Source: Rhodospirillales bacterium (lineage in GTDB: Bacteria > Pseudomonadota > Alphaproteobacteria > Rhodospirillales > 2-02-FULL-58-16). Taken from it: a stretch of 8,842 nt of DNA. The stretch is from assembly GCA_021775195.1 (NCBI GenBank), contig JAJFIG010000127.1, forward strand, positions 1 to 8,842, given 5' to 3'. This document shows positions 1-5,923 of the stretch, piece by piece. A program made the position numbers and the translations under genes. Positions within the stretch are counted from its first letter, which is position 1, and each line of letters starts with the position of its first letter. The notes beneath the pieces were generated by a model. That model was not told where the DNA came from. It did no database searches and worked only from the letters and a program-made list of their open reading frames with translations.

Positions 1-608
1 CCCATGTAGATGCTCGGCTGATCGGGTCCGACCCGGGGCCCGTCGGAGGCGATGAAGACGTCGGCCCGGAACAGGTCCTTGTGGGCGGCGCAAAGCTCGC
101 GCAGGCCCGGCGAACTGGTTTCCTCGCCGGTCTCGATCAGGATGACGGTGTTGAAACCGAGGGTGCCGCGCTCCTCGAGGACGGCGGCCATGGCGGCGAT
201 GTTGATGGTGTGCTGGCCCTTGTTGTCGGCGCTGCCGCGGCCGTAGAGGCGGTCGCCCACCTTTTGCAGGCGCCAGGGCGAGAGGCCGTCCCGCCATTGA
301 TCGTCGTAGCCCCGCACGACGTCGCCATGGCCGTAGCTCATGACCGTCGGCAGGTCTTCGCCCTCCATGCGTTCGGCGACCAGGAACGGGCCGGCGCCGA
401 CGGGGTTGGCGAGAGTGCGGCAGGTGAAGCCGAGGCCTTCGAGGCAGGGCCGCATCTCGTCGTTGAGATAGGCGGCAAGATCGCCCATGCGGTCGGGTTC
501 CTGGCTCTCGGTGCGGAAGGCGACGCGGCGCTCGAGGTCGTCGAAAAAGACGCCCTCATCGAAATACCGTTCGCTGCGGGCGATGGCGCCTTGGCGGGTG
601 GCGCTCAT
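1..608 (-). CDS. M20 family metallopeptidase, second tandem copy (C-terminus cut by window edge)
   Basis: This is the amino-terminal 202 residues of a zinc-dependent M20 peptidase/amidohydrolase, open at the left edge of the window. The start is the ATG at 608, which overlaps the stop of the upstream peptidase gene as ATGA. Visible catalytic-domain motifs are GHGDV with H94 and D96, GRGSADNKG with the bridging D128, ETGEE with catalytic E162 and metal ligand E163, and SDGP with D189. All are intact. By eye about half of the residues match the neighbouring peptidase over this length, and the motif numbering is identical, so the pair arose by duplication. No clear Shine-Dalgarno sequence precedes the ATG, so translation probably depends on coupling to the upstream gene. 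The likely role is cytoplasmic hydrolysis of an imported dipeptide or N-acyl amino acid. The dimerisation domain and carboxy-terminal zinc histidine lie outside the window, so completeness is unknown. Confidence 0.9.
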   Translation of the reverse strand, partial: MSATRQGAIARSERYFDEGVFFDDLERRVAFRTESQEPDRMGDLAAYLNDEMRPCLEGLGFTCRTLANPVGAGPFLVAERMEGEDLPTVMSYGHGDVVRGYDDQWRDGLSPWRLQKVGDRLYGRGSADNKGQHTINIAAMAAVLEERGTLGFNTVILIETGEETSSPGLRELCAAHKDLFRADVFIASDGPRVGPDQPSIYM

Positions 609-2011
609 GGCCGGTAGGCGGTTTCGGGGTCGCCCAGGTCCCAGTAGATGCCGGTGACCAGGGCCATGCCCTCGCGGGTCAGGGACCAGAGGATGTGCTC
701 GTTGGGGGCGTGCTGGGAGCAGCCGGAGTAGCTCAGGGGCAGGCACACGATCGGCAATTCGAGAACGTCCTGGAAGATGTCGTTGCAGATGGAACCGCCG
801 GAATTGGGATTGACCACCGTCATCTCGCCCGTGGTCCGGGTAACGGCGGCGCGCACCCACTGCGCCCAGGGATGGTCGGGATCGGTGCGGGCGGCGGCGA
901 AAACGGCGTCGTTGCCGGGCGGCGGGTCGTCGATGGTGATCATTGGGAACCCGTTGTCGTCGAGATGGCGGCGGAGTGCCGGAAGGATGCCGTCGGGATC
1001 GATGCCGACGACGTAGCGAAGCTGACAGTTGGCCCGCGCCCGGGGCGGGATGGCGTTGACCGGATTATCGGGATTGCCGGTGCGGAAGGCGAGGACCTCG
1101 AAGGTGTTCCAGCCGTAGACCTTTTCCGCCGTGGTCAGGCCGGGCTCGCCCCAATCGGTGTCGATCTCGGGGGCGTTGGCGCCGCCGTCGCGCTTGATGT
1201 CCTTGAGGCAGTCGCGGACCGAGTTGGGGATCGGCCCGGGCCGCCAGGCGTCGATGAGGACCTTGCCCCGGGCGTCGGCGATGGTGGCGATGGCATGGGC
1301 CAGGATGATGCCGGGATTGGCCAGGAGCCCGCCCCAGTTGCCCGAGTGATGGCCGCCGTCCCGGAGGTCGATGGAGAGGTCGAAGTTGACGCTGCCCCGG
1401 TTGCCCAGGGTTATGTTGGGGCGGGTCATGTCGACGCGGGGGCCGTCGGAGAAGAAATAGACGTCGGCAGCAAAATCGTCCTTGGCGGCTGCGACCAGGT
1501 CCTTGAGCCCCTTGGAGCCGTTCTCCTCGCCGGTTTCGATCATGAACTTGGAATTAAAGCCGAGGCTGCCGCGCTCCTCGAGGATGGTGGCGATGGCCGC
1601 CATGTGGACCAGATGCTGGCCCTTGTTGTCGGCGGTGCCGCGGCCGTAGACCTTGTCGCCGTCGCGGGTCACGGCCCAGGGCGACAGGCCGTCGCGCCAC
1701 TGGCCCTCGTAGCCGCGGATGACGTCGCCGTGGCCGTAACCGAGGACGGTGGGCAGGGACGGATTCTCGATGCGGGTGGCCAGCAACGCCGGACCCTGGC
1801 CCGCGATGGGGTTGTCGTAGATATGGCAGCCGTAGCCCAGAGCCTCGAACGACGGCGTCATCTCGTCGCTCAGGTAGCGGTAGAGGTCGGGAAGGCGTTC
1901 CGGCTCCTGGCATTCGGTGGGCACGGCAACGCACCGTTCGAGGTCTTTGTAATATCCGTCTTCGTCATCGAAATAGGCCAGGGCGCGCTTGACGGCGGCT
2001 TCACGGCTCAT
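605..2011 (-). CDS. M20 family metallopeptidase, carnosinase/dipeptidase-like
   Basis: This is a complete 468-residue zinc peptidase of the M20 family, a normal length for the family. Catalytic-domain motifs are GHGDV (H94, D96), GRGTADNKG (D128), ETGEE (E162 catalytic base, E163 ligand) and SDGP (D189). The central dimerisation domain contains GGHHSGNWGG near residues 219-228, which resembles the HSG.(F/W)GG segment of carnosinase-type dipeptidases. Near the carboxy end, residues 434-438 (HAPNE) supply the last metal histidine, H434. There is no signal peptide, so it should act in the cytoplasm on what the adjacent importer brings in. The ATG start overlaps the ATPase stop by 4 bases and has AAGGAA 10 bases upstream. 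The substrate is unknown: dipeptides, beta-alanyl peptides, N-acyl or N-carbamoyl amino acids all fit M20 chemistry. The family call is firm and the specificity is open. Confidence 0.93.
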   Translation of the reverse strand: MSREAAVKRALAYFDDEDGYYKDLERCVAVPTECQEPERLPDLYRYLSDEMTPSFEALGYGCHIYDNPIAGQGPALLATRIENPSLPTVLGYGHGDVIRGYEGQWRDGLSPWAVTRDGDKVYGRGTADNKGQHLVHMAAIATILEERGSLGFNSKFMIETGEENGSKGLKDLVAAAKDDFAADVYFFSDGPRVDMTRPNITLGNRGSVNFDLSIDLRDGGHHSGNWGGLLANPGIILAHAIATIADARGKVLIDAWRPGPIPNSVRDCLKDIKRDGGANAPEIDTDWGEPGLTTAEKVYGWNTFEVLAFRTGNPDNPVNAIPPRARANCQLRYVVGIDPDGILPALRRHLDDNGFPMITIDDPPPGNDAVFAAARTDPDHPWAQWVRAAVTRTTGEMTVVNPNSGGSICNDIFQDVLELPIVCLPLSYSGCSQHAPNEHILWSLTREGMALVTGIYWDLGDPETAYRP

Positions 2012-2985
2012 GAGGCTTTTCTTCCTTCTTGATCGTCATAGAGGTGGCATTCCACGTGTCCGGCCGGGTTGGGGACGGCGCGCGGCGCCACCGTGCTGCA
2101 ATGGGGCATGGCCTTGGCGCAACGGGGATGGAAGGTGCAGCCCGACGGAGGATCGACGGGGTTGGGGTAGGCGGCGCCGAGTTGGGAATCGGGAACACCC
2201 ATGGACGGGTCCGGGGTCAGCACCGAATCGAGCAGGGCCCGGGTGTAGGGATGCTGGGGATTGTTGAACAGGGTGTCGGTGTCAGCGATCTCGACGATGC
2301 GGCCCAGGTACATGACGGCGACCCGCGTCGCCAGGTGCTCGACCACGGCCAGGTTGTGGCTGATGAGTACGTAGGTGAGGCCCAGTTCCTGGCGTAGGTC
2401 TTGGAGCAGGTTGAGAATCTGGGACTGCACCGAAACGTCGAGGGCCGAGGTGGGCTCGTCGCAGATCACCACCTTGGGCCGGTTGATGAGGGCGCGGGCG
2501 ACGGCGACCCGCTGGCGCTGTCCGCCGGAAAGCTGGTTGGGGTAGTTGTTGAAGACCCGCGGCGGCAGGCCGACCAGGGCCATGATCTCCTCGGCCCGCT
2601 GCTTCCAGGTCTCGGGATTGGGGTCGTTCTGGACCCGGAGCGGCAGGGAAATGATCGACCCCACCGACTTGCGGGGATTGAGGGACGAATAGGGGTCCTG
2701 GAAGATGGGCTGCAACAGGCGGGCGATCTCCAGGCGGTCGAGGGTCGCGATGGCCTTGCCATCGATTTGGATGTCGCCGGCGGTAGGCAACAACAGCCCC
2801 AGCATCATCTTCGCCAGAGTCGTCTTGCCGCATCCGGATTCGCCGACCAGGGCCAGGACCTCGCCCTGCTCGACTTGCAGGGAGACGCCGTTGACCGCGT
2901 GCAGGGGGCGCTTGCCCCGGAAGGCGCCGGCGCTGATCATGAAGGTCTGCTGAACGTTCTTGGCCTCGACGATGGTCTCGGTCAT
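2008..2985 (-). CDS. Peptide-type ABC transporter ATP-binding protein (DppF/OppF type)
   Basis: This is a 325-residue ABC ATPase that powers import with its partner encoded just upstream. It has Walker A GESGCGKT (48-55), Q-loop Q96, signature LSGGQ (152-156), Walker B ending ICDEP (174-178) and H-loop H210. The carboxy-terminal oligopeptide-transporter extension starts around residue 230 and carries cysteines 283, 289, 296 and 313, the spacing of the iron-sulfur motif seen in Opp/Dpp ATPases. The chosen ATG at 2985 gives the usual start MTETIVEAKN, has GGAAGG 7 bases upstream and overlaps the previous stop as ATGA. An in-frame codon at 3096 would extend it by 37 residues, but that stretch overlaps the preceding gene by 115 bases and is not family-like. 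The DppF versus OppF label cannot be settled from sequence because the ligand is unknown. Confidence 0.94.
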   Translation of the reverse strand: MTETIVEAKNVQQTFMISAGAFRGKRPLHAVNGVSLQVEQGEVLALVGESGCGKTTLAKMMLGLLLPTAGDIQIDGKAIATLDRLEIARLLQPIFQDPYSSLNPRKSVGSIISLPLRVQNDPNPETWKQRAEEIMALVGLPPRVFNNYPNQLSGGQRQRVAVARALINRPKVVICDEPTSALDVSVQSQILNLLQDLRQELGLTYVLISHNLAVVEHLATRVAVMYLGRIVEIADTDTLFNNPQHPYTRALLDSVLTPDPSMGVPDSQLGAAYPNPVDPPSGCTFHPRCAKAMPHCSTVAPRAVPNPAGHVECHLYDDQEGRKAS

Positions 2986-3992
2986 GCCGGAACCTTCCGT
3001 TTGGCGTTCTCGGCGCATTGGGCCGGCGACAATAGGCAACGGTAGGCATGGTCGGTCGATTCGCCGGCCTTGAGGTCGACATCCGCCGCCGTGCACTCGG
3101 GCGTGGCGTAATCGCAGCGGTCATGGAACCGGCACCCCGACAGATCCCCGACCAGGGACGGTACGATGCCGGAAATGGAGCCGAGATGGGCGCCGCGCTT
3201 GGTCTTGCCGGGGATGGGAATACAGTCGAGAAGCCCCTGGGTATAGGGATGGGAGGGATTGCCGAAAACCTTTTCGGCGGTACCGCTTTCGACGATCTGG
3301 CCGGCGTACATCACCGCCACCCGGTCGGCGACCCGGGCGACGATGCCGAGATCGTGGGTGATCAGCATCAGTCCCATGTGGAACTCCTTCTGCAACTCGG
3401 CGAGGAGCAAAAGGATCTGGGCCTGGATGGTCACGTCCAGCGCCGTCGTCGGTTCGTCGGCGATGATCAGGTCGGGGCCGCACATCAGGGTCATGGCGAT
3501 CATGACGCGCTGGCGGAGGCCGCCGGAAAGCTGGTGCGGGTACTGGCGCAGGCGGCTGGCGGCGGCAGTGATCCCGACCTTTTCCAGCAGGTAGATGGCG
3601 CGGTCGCGGGCCTCCTGGCGGGGCACGTTGCGGTGGCGCAGGAGCGCCTCCTCAAGCTGGTTGCCGATGGTATAGGCGGGATTGAGCGAGGTCATGGGCT
3701 CCTGGAAGATCATGCCCATGCGGTCGCCGCGAAGGTCGCTCATGCGACGCTCGTCGACGCCCAGGATATCCTCGCCATCAAGGATCAGCCGGTCGGCGTT
3801 GCGGCTCGCCGAGCTCGGCAGCAGGTCCATGACGGAAAGGGCCGTCAGTGATTTTCCGCAGCCGGATTCACCGACGATGCAGAGGGTCTCGCCACGGCCG
3901 ACGGAAAAGCTGATCCCCTGGACGGGATGAAGCATGCCGGCGGACACCGGAATGTCGACGACGAGGTTCTCGACTTCGAGGATATTGCTCAA
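2982..3992 (-). CDS. Peptide-type ABC transporter ATP-binding protein (DppD/OppD type)
   Basis: This is a 336-residue ABC ATPase, the first of the two nucleotide-binding subunits of the importer. It shows Walker A GESGCGKS (41-48), Q-loop Q97, signature LSGGLRQR (155-162), Walker B ending IADEP (177-181) and H-loop H213. The carboxy-terminal extension contains cysteines 287, 293, 300 and 319 in the Opp/Dpp iron-sulfur spacing. The start is a TTG at 3992: it yields MSNILEVENLVVDIP, a typical family beginning, lies 8 bases after GGAG, and overlaps the permease stop as TTGA. The next in-frame ATG (residue 20) would delete the first strand of the fold. It probably forms a heterodimer with the DppF-type protein under the two permeases at the inner membrane. 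The rare TTG may lower its translation or tie it to the upstream permease. Confidence 0.94.
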   Translation of the reverse strand: MSNILEVENLVVDIPVSAGMLHPVQGISFSVGRGETLCIVGESGCGKSLTALSVMDLLPSSASRNADRLILDGEDILGVDERRMSDLRGDRMGMIFQEPMTSLNPAYTIGNQLEEALLRHRNVPRQEARDRAIYLLEKVGITAAASRLRQYPHQLSGGLRQRVMIAMTLMCGPDLIIADEPTTALDVTIQAQILLLLAELQKEFHMGLMLITHDLGIVARVADRVAVMYAGQIVESGTAEKVFGNPSHPYTQGLLDCIPIPGKTKRGAHLGSISGIVPSLVGDLSGCRFHDRCDYATPECTAADVDLKAGESTDHAYRCLLSPAQCAENAKRKVPA

Positions 3993-4924
3993 TTGTGGTG
4001 CTCCGGCGCGGTGACGTCACGTACCCCGTCGCCCATGAGGTTGATGGCGAGCACCAGGACGAACAGCGCCGTGCCGGGAATGCCGATGAGCCAGGGATCG
4101 AAGAACATCAGCCCCTTGCCCTCGGACACCATCAGGCCCCACGAGGGTTCGGGCGGCTGAACGCCGAGGCCGAGGAAGGAAAGCGCCGCCTCGAGCAAAA
4201 TGGCATGGGCCATCTCCAGGGTGGCGACGACGATCAGGTTGTTGACGATGTTGGGCATGATCTCGGTCATCACGATGCGCGTCGTCGAACACCCCAGGGC
4301 CTGCGCCGCGGCGACGTAATCCAGGTTGCGCACCTGCTGGGTGCTACTTCGCATGACCACGGCGAAGCGGTCCCAAATAAGGAGCCCAAGCACCGATATG
4401 ACGATCCACAACGAGTTGCCGACCAGGGACACAACGGCCAGCGCCACCAGAACTACCGGCATGGAAAGCCGGGTGGTGATGATGAAATTGACCACCATGT
4501 CGACGCGGCCGCCGAAGTAGCCAGCAGCGACCCCGAGGGCGGTGCCGATGACGCCGGAGATGAGCATGGCGGCGAAACCGATGAGCAGCGAAATCCGGGC
4601 GCCATAGATGAGGCGCGAGAGATAGTCGCGCCCGAACAGGTCAGTGCCCAGGGGATGCTCCCAGGTCGCCTTGGCGGAGTCGTGCCAAATGGGTGGGAAC
4701 AGCTTTTGCGTCAGGTCCTGATCCAAGGGGTCGTGGGGTGCCAGAAGGGGCGCGAAAATCGCCACCGCGAAGATTAAAATCAGGACCGTGGCGCCGATGG
4801 TGATGCCGGCGTGGCTGAAAATGCGCCGGCGCAGGATCACCCCCGGCGAGGGTCCGAGAACCTCCCCGGCCGTCGGCACCTTGGCGGCGGCGGAGGCGAT
4901 GATGGCCGAATCCTGGGGCGCCAT
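3989..4924 (-). CDS. Peptide-type ABC transporter permease (DppC/OppC type)
   Basis: This is a 311-residue inner-membrane permease. A hydrophilic amino-terminal tail of about 38 residues leads to a first membrane segment near 41-62. It is followed by the periplasmic stretch with EHPLGTDLFGRD (89-100), which is characteristic of the DppC branch. Further hydrophobic segments lie near 110-135, 143-168, 171-190, 226-250 and 281-299. The EAA loop that docks with the ATPases is at about 203-225 (YVAAAQALG and following, ending in PN). The ATG start lies one base after the stop of the DppB-type gene, with AAGGGTGG 6 bases upstream. It pairs with the DppB-type protein to form the translocation pore for substrate delivered by the binding protein. 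Length and motifs are normal for the family. Confidence 0.94.
   Translation of the reverse strand: MAPQDSAIIASAAAKVPTAGEVLGPSPGVILRRRIFSHAGITIGATVLILIFAVAIFAPLLAPHDPLDQDLTQKLFPPIWHDSAKATWEHPLGTDLFGRDYLSRLIYGARISLLIGFAAMLISGVIGTALGVAAGYFGGRVDMVVNFIITTRLSMPVVLVALAVVSLVGNSLWIVISVLGLLIWDRFAVVMRSSTQQVRNLDYVAAAQALGCSTTRIVMTEIMPNIVNNLIVVATLEMAHAILLEAALSFLGLGVQPPEPSWGLMVSEGKGLMFFDPWLIGIPGTALFVLVLAINLMGDGVRDVTAPEHHN
4001..4004 (-). promoter_or_regulatory. Ribosome binding site supporting the TTG start of the DppD-type ATPase
   Basis: GGAG on the minus strand lies 8 bases before the TTG at 3992, inside the end of the DppC-type gene. Together with the TTGA overlap and the family-typical amino terminus, it favours TTG over the internal ATG at residue 20. 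Confidence 0.6.
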
Positions 4925-4925
4925 C

Positions 4926-5843
4926 TCAGCCCACCCTTATGCGCGGGTCGAGGAAGGCATTGAGCATGTCAGCCAGGAAGGTGAGAACGATGTAAAAGCA
5001 GGCAAGGATGAGAACGATGGCCTGCATCATCGGCAGGTCACCGCGCTGGATCGATTCCCAGGCCAGGTAACCGAGGCCGTTGATGGCAAAAATGGTCTCG
5101 ATGACGATGGAACCGCCGAGCATGAACCCGAACTGCACCGCGGCCAGGGCCACCACCGGTATGATGGCGTTCCTGAGGGCGTGCTTGAATAGGACCACGG
5201 GGGGCCGTAGCCCCTTGGCGCGGGCCGTGCGGATATAATCCGATGTCAGGACCTCGAGCATGCCGGCCCGGGTCAGGCGCATCACCGCCGGAGTGATGTA
5301 ATACCCCAGGGCAACGGACGGCATGACGAAATTGAGCCAGGACGCGGTGCCGGTAATGGGCAGAACCTGCCAGGTGATGCCCAACCAGAAGACGAGAATG
5401 AGGGCAAACCAGAAACTGGGCAGCGCCTGGCCTACGACCGCCAGCGACAGGGCGAAACGATCGATCATGGTATTGGGGCGCATGGCCGCGAGGACACCCA
5501 GGGGGATGGAGAGCACGAGGGCAAAAAGAAGCGCGCACCCGCCCAGGGTCATGGTCGTCGGCAGCCGCGCGAAGATGATGTCGGCGACGTTCACGCGCAT
5601 GTAATTGGAATAGCCAAAATCGCCGACCAAGGCCTTGGTCAGCCAGTTGGTGTACTGGACGACGAGCGGCTGATCGTAGCCGTAGACCCGGCGAATGTTC
5701 TCGATGTCTTCCTGGGTTGCCGATTCGCCGGCCAACGCCATGGCCGGGTCGCCGGAAAGATAGATCAGGGAAAAAGACAGCAAGGAGACCGTGATCGCCA
5801 CGAGGACGGCAATACCGAACCGCTTGCTGGCGTATATCAACAC
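4926..5843 (-). CDS. Peptide-type ABC transporter permease (DppB/OppB type)
   Basis: This is a 305-residue inner-membrane permease. It begins MLIYASKRFG with a first membrane segment at about 9-29, followed by the periplasmic segment with the family motif around YGYDQPLVVQY (54-64) and GDFGYS (74-79). More hydrophobic segments lie near 98-120, 134-157, 170-190, 226-250 and 272-294. The EAA loop is at about 203-226, including YIRTARAKGL. The start is a GTG at 5843 with a strong GAGGGGG 7 bases upstream; a TTG follows directly as the second codon, and no ATG is available nearby. The gene is the first after the 80-base hairpin gap that separates it from the binding-protein gene, and the DppC-type gene follows after a single base. 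It is intact and of normal length. Confidence 0.94.
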   Translation of the reverse strand: MLIYASKRFGIAVLVAITVSLLSFSLIYLSGDPAMALAGESATQEDIENIRRVYGYDQPLVVQYTNWLTKALVGDFGYSNYMRVNVADIIFARLPTTMTLGGCALLFALVLSIPLGVLAAMRPNTMIDRFALSLAVVGQALPSFWFALILVFWLGITWQVLPITGTASWLNFVMPSVALGYYITPAVMRLTRAGMLEVLTSDYIRTARAKGLRPPVVLFKHALRNAIIPVVALAAVQFGFMLGGSIVIETIFAINGLGYLAWESIQRGDLPMMQAIVLILACFYIVLTFLADMLNAFLDPRIRVG

Positions 5844-5850
5844 TGTACGA

Positions 5851-5858
5851 CCCCCCTC
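5851..5858 (-). promoter_or_regulatory. Ribosome binding site supporting the GTG start of the DppB-type permease
   Basis: On the minus strand this reads GAGGGGGG and lies 7 bases before the GTG at 5843. There is no ATG start nearby, so this site decides the start. It sits downstream of the intergenic hairpin and remains available if that hairpin folds. Confidence 0.65.
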
Positions 5859-5872
5859 GACGGCGGCGACGC

Positions 5873-5906
5873 CGGCCCGGCTCCCGCATCGGCGGAAGCC
5901 GGGCCG
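5873..5906 (-). other. Strong GC hairpin between binding-protein and permease genes
   Basis: Arms CGGCCCGGCT (5873-5882) and AGCCGGGCCG (5897-5906) are perfect 10-base reverse complements. After one mismatch (5883/5896) the pairing continues for 4 more base pairs (5884-5887 with 5892-5895) and leaves a 4-base loop. The hairpin starts about 17 bases past the binding-protein stop and ends about 30 bases before the DppB-type start. No T-run follows it in the direction of transcription, so it is not a standard intrinsic terminator. The likely role, by analogy with similar hairpins after other binding-protein genes such as malE, is protection of the upstream mRNA end or partial attenuation, giving more binding protein than permease. 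The structure is seen directly; its function is inferred. Confidence 0.7.
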
Positions 5907-5923
5907 ACTGTCACGTCGTCAGA

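Noticed and set aside
81..617. 178-codon plus-strand open frame at the left edge
   Set aside because: It is antisense to the second M20 gene, whose frame is open to the window edge and carries intact H-x-D, DNKG, GEE and SDGP motifs.
695..2032. Long open frame of 445 codons on the plus strand opposite the first M20 gene
   Set aside because: Its translation is low-complexity, rich in Gly, Ala, Val and Asp, the usual shadow of a GC-rich gene read in antisense. The minus-strand frame has all M20 catalytic motifs.
2986..3096. 37-residue upstream extension of the DppF-type ATPase
   Set aside because: It would overlap the preceding gene by 115 bases and has a non-family amino terminus; the ATG at 2985 has a ribosome binding site and the ATGA junction seen elsewhere in the operon.
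2401..4777. Series of plus-strand open frames of 214-267 codons opposite the ATPase and permease genes
   Set aside because: Same antisense shadow pattern with no recognisable domain; the opposite strand encodes well-defined ABC transporter subunits.
5873..5906. Reading the intergenic hairpin as a rho-independent terminator
   Set aside because: No run of T follows the stem on the minus strand, and the downstream permease gene has no visible promoter of its own, so read-through must occur.
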